From the NCBI GenBank assembly GCA_034435675.1, contig DAOTWP010000245.1, positions 1-8,283 on the forward strand: a DNA stretch of 8,283 nucleotides, read 5' to 3'. Under the pieces are notes generated by a model that did no database searches, was not told where the DNA came from, and saw nothing but the letters and a program-made list of their open reading frames with translations. Of the stretch, positions 1 through 8,059 are shown one piece after another (position 1 is the stretch's first letter; each line of letters opens with the position of its first letter). Origin of the DNA: DAOTWP01 sp034435675. Its GTDB lineage: Bacteria; Chloroflexota; Anaerolineae; Aggregatilineales; Phototrophicaceae. The position numbers were made by a program, and so were the translations under genes.

Positions 1-38
1 CTTCCGTTGCTCCTACTCGTATTACCCGACTGCCTCTA

Positions 39-94
39 CTCGCGTTAGTCCACTTAGTCCACACCCCTTGGGGTGGACTAAGTGGACTAGCGAG
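39..94 (+). repeat. 56-bp palindromic repeat, copy 1
   Basis: A near-perfect inverted repeat. The left arm holds two tandem 9-mers TTAGTCCAC (45-53, 54-62) and the right arm holds their complements (73-81, 82-90). The centre is CCCC-TT-GGGG and the outer ends are CTCGC and GCGAG. The left arm carries two extra dinucleotides (GT at 44-45, AC near 63-64) that have no partner, so the palindrome has a direction. Its reverse complement matches 3436-3491 at 53 of 56 positions. The match continues 3 bp past the left end (CTA at 36-38). No gene start lies close to its right, so a terminator or operator role cannot be read from this copy. A REP- or MITE-like extragenic element fits best. Confidence 0.85.
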
Positions 95-261
95 GGGTCG
101 GTGGTGGCAGGGGGAGCAGGGAGAAAAATGCCCAACCGCAGGCCGGAACGCCGGCACGCCAGCACACCGGGTCACAGCGGAAATGCCATGCCGGGACAGC
201 GCCAGCCCCCCACGCCAGAATCGGACTTAGCCGTGTGCGGCGCATACGCTGTATGGGGTGT
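95..261. other. Intergenic stretch, no gene seen
   Basis: GC-rich sequence between the palindrome and the long inverted repeat. Open frames on both strands (68-271 plus, 87-332 minus) give low-complexity, Pro/Arg-rich translations with no recognisable domain and no good ribosome site, so I do not call them. The only small structures are short, for example CATAC-GCT-GTATG at 243-255. Confidence 0.5.
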
Positions 262-415
262 CTACCCGTAAACCCGGACAAGGGGATTACGCTCGTTAAG
301 AAAATAATCAGCTTACCGCTGGGTTGAAGCATGTTTCGATCCTACGGAAAACGGTGTTCGATTAGCTTCCTGAATTGCATAATCCCCTTGTTCAGGAAAA
401 CCGGTTTACGGATAG
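262..415. other. Imperfect long inverted repeat; candidate structured RNA or MITE-like element
   Basis: Two distant arms are complementary. Positions 262-277 (CTACCCGTAAACCCGG) pair with 401-415 (CCGGTTTACGGATAG) apart from one mismatch and one extra C. Positions 279-288 (CAAGGGGATT) pair perfectly with 381-390 (AATCCCCTTG). About 80 bp lie between the inner arms. A second, competing hairpin sits within the right arm: TTCCTGAA at 367-374 pairs with TTCAGGAA at 391-398, and its 16-nt loop contains the same AATCCCCTTG. The two pairings could form a pseudoknot or exclude each other. A hairpin terminator follows at 432-474. I do not recognise a known RNA family here, and no coding reading is convincing. 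A short mobile element with terminal inverted repeats is the main alternative; only a 2-bp GT could be a target duplication. Confidence 0.45.
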
Positions 416-431
416 GTCTTAGCCGGACAGC

Positions 432-474
432 AAAAACAAAACCGGGGCACAAGCCGTGTCCCGGTTTTCGTTTA
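432..474 (-). terminator. Rho-independent terminator of the fmt-pspC operon, possibly bidirectional
   Basis: A 13-bp stem (438-450 with 456-468, AAAACCGGGGCAC with GTGTCCCGGTTTT, one G-U pair) closes a 5-nt loop. Read on the minus strand, the stem is followed by TTTTG-TTTTT (rc of 432-441), a classic U-tract, 30 bp after the pspC stop. Read on the plus strand, the stem ends in TTTTCGTTT, so it could also end a transcript coming from 262-415. Confidence 0.85.
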
Positions 475-500
475 CACAGATTATAGGCTGAGCGCCTGGC

Positions 501-692
501 TTACGCCTCTGGCATCACCAGCCACAGCACGATATACGCCAGCACACCCGGTCCGCCCGCCAGCGCGAAGACCACAAACAGCAGCCGGATGAGTGTCACA
601 TCAACGTTGAAATATTCCGCCAGACCGCCGCAAACCCCGGCAATCGTGCGTTCACTGCGCGAACGGGTGAGGCGTGATTTTCCGCTTTCCAT
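501..692 (-). CDS. PspC-domain small membrane protein
   Basis: A 63-residue protein that is almost entirely one PspC domain (PF04024). The short basic N-terminus (SRLTRSRSERTIAG) leads into VCGGLAEYFNVDVTLIRLLF and then a hydrophobic stretch (about residues 36-60) ending WLVMPEA, the family's usual tail. PspC proteins are inner-membrane proteins linked to the phage-shock envelope-stress response, but stand-alone single-domain copies like this one are widespread and their role is mostly unknown. No pspA or pspB homologue is visible nearby. The ATG at 692 has GAGGGG at 700-705, 7 nt upstream. It lies 105 bp after the cysteine-cluster gene and just before a strong terminator, so it is probably the last gene of the operon or has its own promoter in the gap. 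A possible -10 (TATACA, minus strand around 738-743) lacks a good -35. Confidence 0.9.
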   Translation of the reverse strand: MESGKSRLTRSRSERTIAGVCGGLAEYFNVDVTLIRLLFVVFALAGGPGVLAYIVLWLVMPEA

Positions 693-797
693 CAGATTTC
701 CCCTCTGCTCTGGGCACTTGGTTGGTCATTCTATTCATGTATACGCAGATTGTGGGGATATGTTGCAGAATGACTGCTATTTGGTGCGGCAGGCGGC

Positions 798-1361
798 TCA
801 CAGGCGATAAATCTCGTTCACCCGGCGCAGCAGTGCGCGCAGCACGTTAAAGATGATCGGGCAGACACCCGCGCCATCTATCGTGTCGTCCAGTGTCAAG
901 CGGAAATCGGGCGTAAAGGCAGGGTAGATGCGGCAGGTTTCGGGGCGCTGCGCATAAACCGAACACAGGTTGCCCTGCAGGAAGGCGCAGGGCTTGGCGC
1001 GCAGCCTGCCCCACTCCCCGACCAGGGCTGCCTGTTCATGCTCAATATGGCTGTTCAGGATGCTGTCCAGCGGCACGAAGGTGCCATCTGCGAGGCGCTG
1101 CGCATCCTCCGGCGTAACATACACATCCAGCGAACGGCAGCAGTTGGCGCACTGTGTGCAGTCAATCGCGGCGATGACCGGCGCGGCAAGGGCGTCCACG
1201 AACGCATCGAGGCGGGCATCGTCAAGGTCATCGTCCAGTTGCAGTTGGTACAGCAGCACCTCGAAATCGTCCTGATAGATTTGCGCCAGTTCGGCAATCC
1301 GCGTGAGGTCTGTTTCGAGTGGCGGCGGCGCGGGGTCGGGGTCAGGGGCGGGGTCGCTCAT
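798..1361 (-). CDS. YkgJ-family CxxCxxCC cysteine-cluster protein
   Basis: A 187-residue protein of the CxxCxxCC family (PF03692, YkgJ-like), predicted to bind zinc or an Fe-S cluster; the biochemical role of the family is poorly defined. Visible metal ligands are C68, C71, C74 and C75 (IDCTQCANCC), then C125, C133 and C143 in the typical CAFLQGNLCSVYAQRPETCR block, plus C167 near GAGVCPI. The N-terminus is a Pro/Asp-rich linker (residues 1-15) followed by a helical region. I chose the ATG at 1361 (MSDPAPD). It overlaps the end of the WbuC gene by 20 bp, which suggests translational coupling. An in-frame TTG at 1382 would add 7 residues, and neither start has a clear Shine-Dalgarno site. No membrane segment is seen, so it is likely cytosolic. 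The family assignment is firm; the function is not. Confidence 0.88.
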   Translation of the reverse strand: MSDPAPDPDPAPPPLETDLTRIAELAQIYQDDFEVLLYQLQLDDDLDDARLDAFVDALAAPVIAAIDCTQCANCCRSLDVYVTPEDAQRLADGTFVPLDSILNSHIEHEQAALVGEWGRLRAKPCAFLQGNLCSVYAQRPETCRIYPAFTPDFRLTLDDTIDGAGVCPIIFNVLRALLRRVNEIYRL

Positions 1362-1827
1362 GCCAATGCTCAATCTGCTCAATGAGCTGCTGCAAATACG
1401 CCGCGCTTTCCGGGCAGCCTTCCAGCGGTGCCCAGGGCGCGAATTTCTTGTGCGTCGCCGCGTCGTAAGGACCCTGAATGATTTCCAGCATCGCGCAGGG
1501 CGTTAGCGCAACCATCGCATGATACGTGCGTGGGGGGATGTCCACAGCAGCAACCGGACCCTGCGCGTCCAGCACAACAATGTCCGCTACGCCGCCAGCA
1601 GCGTCAAACTCAAGACAGGCGATCCGCCCGACAAGCGCGCTGACCAGTTCCACCTTGTCCGGGTCTTCGTGCTTGTGCGGCGTGACATAGCTGCCGGGCA
1701 GAATCGCGTTGACCATGCGCTGCACAGGTTCATGATGCTCATGCAGCCGCCAGACGACCCGCCCGCGCTCTGAAGCCGCCGCCTTTTGGAGCAGGTCTTG
1801 CAGCAGTTGTTGGTCAATCACGCGCAC
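1342..1827 (-). CDS. WbuC-family cupin-fold metalloprotein
   Basis: A 161-residue protein with the WbuC-type cupin pattern. RLHEHHEPVQRMVNAILPGS (residues 27-46) precedes the metal-site motif TPHKHEDPDKVE (H51, H53, E60). IPPRTYHAMVAL follows with H103, then the family signature EIIQGPYDAATHKKFAPWAP (residues 115-134). WbuC proteins were first noted in O-antigen gene clusters, but many homologues lie elsewhere and no reaction has been firmly assigned. A single-domain cytosolic metal-binding cupin is expected. The start is a GTG at 1827, 3 bp after the stop of the preceding gene, with a strong ribosome site inside that gene's end. The end overlaps the cysteine-cluster gene by 20 bp. No sugar or polysaccharide genes are in view, so an O-antigen role is not supported here. 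Confidence 0.85.
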   Translation of the reverse strand: MRVIDQQLLQDLLQKAAASERGRVVWRLHEHHEPVQRMVNAILPGSYVTPHKHEDPDKVELVSALVGRIACLEFDAAGGVADIVVLDAQGPVAAVDIPPRTYHAMVALTPCAMLEIIQGPYDAATHKKFAPWAPLEGCPESAAYLQQLIEQIEHWHERPRP

Positions 1828-1830
1828 GGT

Positions 1831-2379
1831 CTATTCTTCCTCCAGTTCGACCAGCGGACCGATATCCAGCGGAAAATGCAGATGTTCCCCGGCGTTGTCC
1901 AGCAGCACCATGCCCTGCTGAATGCTGTAATGATATGTGGCGCGCAGGGCAACCCGCCACTTCTCCCAGCCGTAGATATCCCACGCGGCAAGCTCTGTGT
2001 CTGACGCCATCACGATGAATTCATCGTAACGATCCCAACTGGTGAACACGCCGCCATGCTGGCGCTTCCACAACTTCTTGGGCACATCCAGCTTGTATGC
2101 CAGCGCGTAAGTGCGCAGCCCGATCAGCAGAATGTCAGTTTCGGGCACAAACAGCAGCTGCGGCATCTGGCAGGGGGCATGTGCGCACGCCTGCGTAATG
2201 ACCAGAAAGGGCGCTTCGCCGCCCGTGCGCACGGTCATATGCTGCACGCTGCTGGTCTGGTCAGCAGGAAAATCGAGTTCTTCCAGCAGCGCCGTCCGAT
2301 CCCGGTACTGCGCGTATTCATCGGATGACAAACGGGTGTCGATCCAGTGCAGCGTATACGCGCCAAATGTAATTTTCAC
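1831..2379 (-). CDS. Hypothetical protein with PQQ-propeller-like repeats
   Basis: A 182-residue protein I do not recognise by name. There is no signal peptide, membrane segment or catalytic motif. Residues about 74-110 (LLFVPETDILLIGLRTYALAYK, then KKLWKR), 118-142 (DEFIVMASDTELAAWDIYG, then EKWRV) and 148-172 (YHYSIQQGMVLLDNAGEHLH) each follow the pattern of hydrophobic strand, small turn, xxLxAxDxxGxxxW. This pattern is seen in PQQ/WD-type propeller blades. Three such units are too few for a closed propeller, so it may be a small all-beta protein or pair with itself. Cys65 and Cys70 lie close together (CAHAPC). The start is GTG at 2379 with AAGGA at 2386-2390 on the minus strand, 6 nt away. 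It sits 46 bp after fmt and 3 bp before the WbuC gene, so it is an operon member. The coding call is strong and the function unknown. Confidence 0.8.
   Translation of the reverse strand: MKITFGAYTLHWIDTRLSSDEYAQYRDRTALLEELDFPADQTSSVQHMTVRTGGEAPFLVITQACAHAPCQMPQLLFVPETDILLIGLRTYALAYKLDVPKKLWKRQHGGVFTSWDRYDEFIVMASDTELAAWDIYGWEKWRVALRATYHYSIQQGMVLLDNAGEHLHFPLDIGPLVELEEE
1836..1843 (-). promoter_or_regulatory. Ribosome binding site setting the GTG start of the WbuC gene
   Basis: GGAGGAAG on the minus strand, 8 nt before the GTG at 1827. It lies within the last codons of the preceding gene, which supports the GTG start and coupled translation. Confidence 0.75.
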
Positions 2380-2385
2380 AACACG

Positions 2386-2390
2386 TCCTT
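2386..2390 (-). promoter_or_regulatory. Ribosome binding site setting the GTG start of the hypothetical gene
   Basis: AAGGA on the minus strand, 6 nt before the GTG at 2379. It lies in the 46-bp gap after fmt, where no terminator hairpin is seen. Confidence 0.6.
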
Positions 2391-2425
2391 ACATAACACC
2401 ACAACATAAAATCATCTCTAGCGTA

Positions 2426-3349
2426 TCAATCTAACGTCGCCCCGACAAAATCGCTATGACCTCTAAGGAATTGCTCACTGCTCACTGATTTTTTGCCCTC
2501 AAGCTGCACCTGCGCCAGCAGGTATATGCCCGCCGTCGTGCCCACCCCCACACCATGCGGCGTTACCAGCACCACACCGGGCGGCGCGCTGCCGTCCAGC
2601 ACTGCCCCGGCATGGATTTTGAGCTGTTTGCCGTTCCAGAACGTGAACGTGCCGGGCCATGGCGTAAAGGCGCGCACGGTGCGCTCAATGCTGGCGGCAT
2701 CCTGCGCCCAGTCAATCCGCCCGGCGTCTTTGGCGATCATCGGCGCATAGGTGCTGTAGGCATCATCCTGTTCCTGGGGCTTAATTTCCCCCTTCCGAAA
2801 ACCTGGCAGCGTCTGGAGCAGCAGGTCGCCACCCAGCGCCGCCAGTTTGTCATGCAGTGTTTGCCCGGTGTCATCCGGCAGAATCGGCAGGCTGCGCTGG
2901 CTGAGGATCGGACCGGTATCCAGCCCGGCGTCCATCAGCATGATCGTAATGCCTGTTTCGGCGTCCCCGGCGCGGATTGCCGCCTGGATAGGCGCAGCGC
3001 CCCGCCAGCGCGGCAGCAGCGAGGCATGTACATTGATCGAGCCGTAGCGTGGGATGTCCAGCACTGGCTGCGGCAGAATTTGCCCGAACGCCGCCACCAC
3101 ATAAAAGTCAGGCACGCCCAACACCTTGAGCTGCTCCACTGCCTCTGCACGGCGCAGTCGTTCCGGCTGGAAGATTGGGATACCATGTGCCAACGCTGTG
3201 AGCTTGACCGGCGACTGTCTGATCTGCCCACCGCGCCCTGCTGGGCGGTCAGGCTGTGTGACAACACACAACACATCATGCTGCGCCAGCAGCGCACGCA
3301 GGGTCGGCACGGCAAAGTCAGGAGTTCCCATAAAGATCACGCTTGCCAT
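2426..3349 (-). CDS. fmt: Methionyl-tRNA formyltransferase
   Basis: A 307-residue enzyme that formylates Met-tRNA(fMet) using 10-formyl-tetrahydrofolate, for translation initiation in the cytoplasm. The N-terminal formyltransferase domain (residues 1 to about 185) opens with VIFMGTPDFAVPTL and has the TQPDRPAGRG loop (31-40). The active-site block INVHASLLPRWRGAAPIQ (105-122) supplies N106 and H108, and ITIMLMDAGLDTGPI supplies D144, matching the catalytic triad known from E. coli Fmt. The C-terminal OB-like domain runs from about 207 (KDAGRIDW) through FTPWPGTFTFWNGKQLKI to LEGKKSVSSEQFLRG. The length is normal. I chose the ATG at 3349 because AAGGTG sits 5-9 nt upstream; an in-frame GTG at 3373 would add eight residues unlike the family N-terminus. 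It is the first gene of the minus-strand operon. The usual partner def is not in view. Confidence 0.97.
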   Translation of the reverse strand: MASVIFMGTPDFAVPTLRALLAQHDVLCVVTQPDRPAGRGGQIRQSPVKLTALAHGIPIFQPERLRRAEAVEQLKVLGVPDFYVVAAFGQILPQPVLDIPRYGSINVHASLLPRWRGAAPIQAAIRAGDAETGITIMLMDAGLDTGPILSQRSLPILPDDTGQTLHDKLAALGGDLLLQTLPGFRKGEIKPQEQDDAYSTYAPMIAKDAGRIDWAQDAASIERTVRAFTPWPGTFTFWNGKQLKIHAGAVLDGSAPPGVVLVTPHGVGVGTTAGIYLLAQVQLEGKKSVSSEQFLRGHSDFVGATLD

Positions 3350-3354
3350 CAACA

Positions 3355-3362
3355 TCACCTTT
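3355..3362 (-). promoter_or_regulatory. Ribosome binding site setting the fmt start
   Basis: AAAGGTGA on the minus strand, 5 nt before the ATG at 3349. It favours this start over the upstream GTG (3373) and the ATG at 3355, which overlaps the site. Confidence 0.7.
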
Positions 3363-3435
3363 CCGCAGCGCACGGCGGCTGCGTTTGCAGCGAACAGCCC
3401 AGGACACCACCACTTGCTACTGACCGAACAACACC

Positions 3436-3491
3436 CTCGCTAGTACACTTAGTCCACCCCTAGGGGTGTGGACTAAGTGTACTAACGCGAG
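3436..3491 (-). repeat. 56-bp palindromic repeat, copy 2
   Basis: The same element as 39-94, in the opposite orientation. The ends are CTCGC and GCGAG and the centre is CCCC-TA-GGGG. The unpaired dinucleotides are here in the right arm. The four 9-mers are present: TTAGTCCAC at 3449-3457 and its complement at 3468-3476, flanked by outer units CTAGTACAC (3440-3448) and GTGTACTAA (3477-3485). Relative to copy 1, the outer unit of each arm changes C-G to A-T, so pairing is kept; the only other difference is one loop base. The match continues into TAG at 3492-3494. It sits between divergent fmt and recJ, about 87 bp before fmt and 96 bp before recJ. Confidence 0.85.
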
Positions 3492-3564
3492 TAGGGCGGC
3501 GGATCGTGTGATGAATACTTCAGGATGCTTGTGTCCCTACTGCGTGCATGGTAGTATGTACGGT

Positions 3565-3573
3565 TATGATAAT
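3565..3573 (+). promoter_or_regulatory. Possible -10 region of the recJ promoter
   Basis: TATGAT (3565-3570) and the overlapping GATAAT (3568-3573) each match the TATAAT consensus at five of six positions. No clear -35 sits 16-18 bp upstream. If used, transcription would start roughly 10 nt before the recJ ATG, giving a very short leader, in line with the absence of a Shine-Dalgarno site there. Confidence 0.35.
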
Positions 3574-3587
3574 TTGCCCACACCCCA

Positions 3588-5333
<1,746 letters not shown>

Positions 5334-5334
5334 T

Positions 5335-6795
5335 ATGACGCACAACACCGGACGAACATCACAACTGCGCCGGTCAATGCTGCTGCTGGCGCTGCTGTCT
5401 TGCTGCTTGACGCTCGGCATGGCACGGCATACGGCTGCACAGGCGCAGGGCACGAACACGGTGATCACCAGCGCGGCGGGCGGCAGTCGTTTTGGCGTCG
5501 TCGAGGGCTTCTGGATGCCCGGCGATGCCTGTGAACTGGGCGCAGGCTGGGAACGCATCATCTTCGACTGGGAACAGCACCAGCCCACCGGACCGGACGA
5601 CTGGAATACGCTCAATGTGGATGACCGCTGGCTGAAAGCCGCGAGCGACTGTGGGCGCGAAGTGGTGGCGATCTTCAAACACACCCCGGCATGGGCAACC
5701 GACGGCGTGCCCCGCGCTGGCGTCCCGCGTGGGCTGTACCTGCCGGTGGATGACCCCGACAACCTGTGGGCGAACTTCGTGCGGCGCACCGCCGCCTACT
5801 ATGCCAGCCGGGGGGTTTACCGCTTCATCATCTGGAATGAACCGGACATCACGCCGGACACGTATGGTTTTGCCTTTGAAGGCACGCTTGACGACTATTT
5901 CCAGATGCTCAAAGTCGCCTATCTGGCGGCGCGGCAGGGCAACCCGCAGGCGCAGATTCACATCGCGGGCATGACCTACTGGCACGATGTCAACGCGGGC
6001 AGACGGCTGTATCTGGATCGCCTGCTGGAACGCATTCTGCAAGATCCCGCCGCCACCGCAAACGAGTATTATTTCCACGCCATCAGCCTGCATGTCTACT
6101 TCCGTACGGAAACGGTCTACAGCATCGTCAGCGAAATGCGCGACCTGCTGGCACGATATGACCTGAGCGCCAAGGCAATCTGGATCAACGAAACCAATGT
6201 CTCGCCCAACCTTGACCCCCTGTGGCTGGTCGAGCGTCCACAGTTCCAGATGGACTTAGAGCAGCAGGCAAACTTCATCGTGCAGGCGGCAGGGCTGGGG
6301 CTGGCGGCAGGCGCGGAACGCATCGCCGTGTACAAGCTGATTGACCAGGGGCTGCCCCCCGGCGCAGAAGCATTCGGCTTGCTGCGCCCGGACGGTTCAC
6401 GCCGCCCGGCATTCTATGCGTGGCAGACGGTCATCCGGCAGTTCAGCGATGTCACCGCCGCGCAGTTCGCGCAGAGCGAACACCTGGACGCGGTGCTGCT
6501 GACGCACGCCAGCGGGCGGCAAACGCTGCTGCTGTGGGCACGCGATGACAGCCCCGCGCAGGCACAGATCAGCGCGACAGATGACAAAGCGTATTTGCTG
6601 GACGTTTATGGTAACATGAGGATTGTGCGCCCGGTGGATGCGGTGTACAGTCTGGCACTGCCCGGCGCGACCTGCCGGGGCGATGCAGAAGGCTGCCCGG
6701 TGGGCGGCGCAGTGTGGATGCTCGTACAGCCTGCGGGCAGTAGCAGTGTGCAGGACACCACAGCGGACGCTGCAACACCGCTGGTGTTTGAGTAA
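5335..6795 (+). CDS. Secreted clan GH-A-like glycoside hydrolase
   Basis: A 486-residue predicted exported protein. The N-terminus has basic residues (RTSQLRR) and a hydrophobic core (about 15-30), with a likely signal peptidase site after AQA (35-37). LLSC (20-23) could instead act as a weak lipobox. The body fits a TIM-barrel retaining glycosidase: FIIWNEPD (N168, E169 as acid/base) and KAIWINETNV (E286 as nucleophile), with SLHVYF between them. This order and spacing is typical of clan GH-A families such as GH39 and GH5, but the exact family and substrate cannot be told. About 385-470 looks like a C-terminal beta domain (TLLLWARDD, YLLDVYGNMR, YSLALPGATC). Cysteines at 66, 106, 447 and 454 could form disulfides outside the cell. 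The ATG lies 1 bp after the recJ stop with only a weak AGGCAG upstream, so translation is probably coupled to recJ. Confidence 0.8.
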   Translation: MTHNTGRTSQLRRSMLLLALLSCCLTLGMARHTAAQAQGTNTVITSAAGGSRFGVVEGFWMPGDACELGAGWERIIFDWEQHQPTGPDDWNTLNVDDRWLKAASDCGREVVAIFKHTPAWATDGVPRAGVPRGLYLPVDDPDNLWANFVRRTAAYYASRGVYRFIIWNEPDITPDTYGFAFEGTLDDYFQMLKVAYLAARQGNPQAQIHIAGMTYWHDVNAGRRLYLDRLLERILQDPAATANEYYFHAISLHVYFRTETVYSIVSEMRDLLARYDLSAKAIWINETNVSPNLDPLWLVERPQFQMDLEQQANFIVQAAGLGLAAGAERIAVYKLIDQGLPPGAEAFGLLRPDGSRRPAFYAWQTVIRQFSDVTAAQFAQSEHLDAVLLTHASGRQTLLLWARDDSPAQAQISATDDKAYLLDVYGNMRIVRPVDAVYSLALPGATCRGDAEGCPVGGAVWMLVQPAGSSSVQDTTADAATPLVFE

Positions 6796-6930
6796 ACACG
6801 GGCAGGCAAGCAAAGAGCCGGAAGGCGTGACTGAGTGGCGTTGTGTGGTAGCAAACTGGCGCACCTTACCCGGCGTGATACTTCATGGAAACGCAGCAAA
6901 CAGAATGCAGGGCAAGCAGGATAAACAACG
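6796..6930. other. Gap between the glycosidase and yqhQ-like genes
   Basis: 135 bp with no hairpin terminator and no clear promoter. AGGA at 6918-6921 can serve as ribosome site for the next gene, 9 nt before its ATG. The DUF1385 gene may be read through from recJ or have an unrecognised promoter here. Confidence 0.4.
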
Positions 6931-8046
6931 ATGACACAAAACGGACAATTCTCCCCCTCCACCAACGGCAGTCAGCTGAACAGCGCCGCCCCGAATGATC
7001 GCGTGGATGCCAAAGGTGAGGTCAAATTCTCTTATGGCGGGCAGGCGGTTATTGAAGGCGTGATGATGCGCGGCGCGCATTCGGCGGCGATTGCCGTGCG
7101 CAATCCCAAAGGCGAAATCGTGGTTCACGAGCAGTCGCTGAACAAGACGCTGTATCGCGGGCGTATCGCACGCACGCCATTTGTGCGCGGCGTCGTGGGG
7201 CTGTGGGACGCGCTGGTGCTGGGCACACGCGCCCTGCTGTGGGCGGCAGAAGTCGCCATCAGCGAAGAAGAGGAAAAGGTCAACTTCAACGGTCCGGTGG
7301 GCTGGGGCATGATCGCCGTATCGTTCGCGCTGGGCATTGGCTTGTTCTTCCTGCTGCCCACGCTGGGCGCTACCGGCATCGGCAGCCTGCTGGGATTGAC
7401 CGAACCGGCTGCCGAGAGCGGCAATTTTCTGGGCTACCAGCCGCTGCCGATTGGCTACGCAGCGACGGTGATTAACTTCATTGAAGCGATTATTCAGCTT
7501 GGGCTGCTGGTCGGCTATATCTGGCTGATCGCGCGCATCCCCGATGTCAAGCGGCTGTTCCAGTATCACGGCGCAGAGCACAAGACGATCAACGCCTATG
7601 AAGCCGGCGCAGACCTGACGCCCGAAATCGTCAGCACCTACCCGATTGAACACCCGCGCTGCGGCACGGCATTCCTGCTGACTGTCGTGTTTGTCAGCGT
7701 GTTTGTCTTCTCGCTGCTGGGTCGCCCACCGTTCATCTGGCTGGTGATTTCGCGCGTGGTGCTGATCCCGGTGATTGCCGGCATTGCCTATGAATACCTG
7801 CGCTTCACCGCGCGCAATCTGAGTAACCCGATTGTCCGTTTCATCGTCAAGCCCAATCTGGCGCTGCAACACCTGACAACGCGCAATCCCGAACTGCACA
7901 TGTGCGAAGTGGCGATTGTGGCATTCCAGCGGGTGCTGGTCAGCGAAGGGCTGCTGGATGCTGCCGAAGCGACAATCCCCATGCCTAACCCGGCGGCGGT
8001 GTCGCCCACGCTGGCAGCAAGCGCGGTGACTGAGGGCAAAACTTAA
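6931..8046 (+). CDS. yqhQ: DUF1385 family membrane protein (YqhQ-like)
   Basis: A 371-residue protein of the DUF1385 family (PF07136), whose Bacillus subtilis member is YqhQ; its function is unknown. Family signatures are YGGQAVIEGVMMRG (35-48), RGVVGLWDALVLGT (86-99), YHGAEHKTINAYE (212-224) and HPRCGTAFL (241-249). The conserved His, Glu and Cys residues suggest a metal-dependent activity, which is inference. Membrane segments are likely at about 122-144, 178-202, 246-264 and 268-288. The first 30 residues are a polar extension before the conserved core. The C-terminal tail past residue 345 is Ala/Pro-rich and probably disordered. In many Firmicutes and related bacteria this gene neighbours rpmE, prfA and prmC; none is seen here. 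Downstream are hairpins and a decayed toxin gene. Confidence 0.92.
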   Translation: MTQNGQFSPSTNGSQLNSAAPNDRVDAKGEVKFSYGGQAVIEGVMMRGAHSAAIAVRNPKGEIVVHEQSLNKTLYRGRIARTPFVRGVVGLWDALVLGTRALLWAAEVAISEEEEKVNFNGPVGWGMIAVSFALGIGLFFLLPTLGATGIGSLLGLTEPAAESGNFLGYQPLPIGYAATVINFIEAIIQLGLLVGYIWLIARIPDVKRLFQYHGAEHKTINAYEAGADLTPEIVSTYPIEHPRCGTAFLLTVVFVSVFVFSLLGRPPFIWLVISRVVLIPVIAGIAYEYLRFTARNLSNPIVRFIVKPNLALQHLTTRNPELHMCEVAIVAFQRVLVSEGLLDAAEATIPMPNPAAVSPTLAASAVTEGKT

Positions 8047-8059
8047 GCCACGTGGCATT

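Noticed and set aside
39..94. Palindrome copy 1 as a rho-independent terminator
   Set aside because: No T-run follows on either strand, and the second copy sits between divergent genes where no transcript needs ending.
68..332. Short open frames on both strands (68-271 plus, 87-332 minus)
   Set aside because: The translations are Pro/Arg-rich with no domain and no good ribosome site; the plus frame starts inside the palindrome, and both lie over the inverted-repeat region.
262..470. 6S, SRP or tmRNA gene
   Set aside because: The rod-like pairing first suggested 6S RNA, but I could not find the conserved central-bubble layout, nor SRP or tmRNA hallmarks.
2555..3463. Plus-strand frame of 302 aa antisense to fmt
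   Set aside because: fmt has an intact active site and normal length in the opposite strand; the plus frame also runs into the palindrome and shows no domain.
6883..8058. Long minus-strand frame (391 aa) antisense to the DUF1385 gene
   Set aside because: The sense strand carries all DUF1385 signatures; the antisense product is a His/Gln/Arg-rich shadow.
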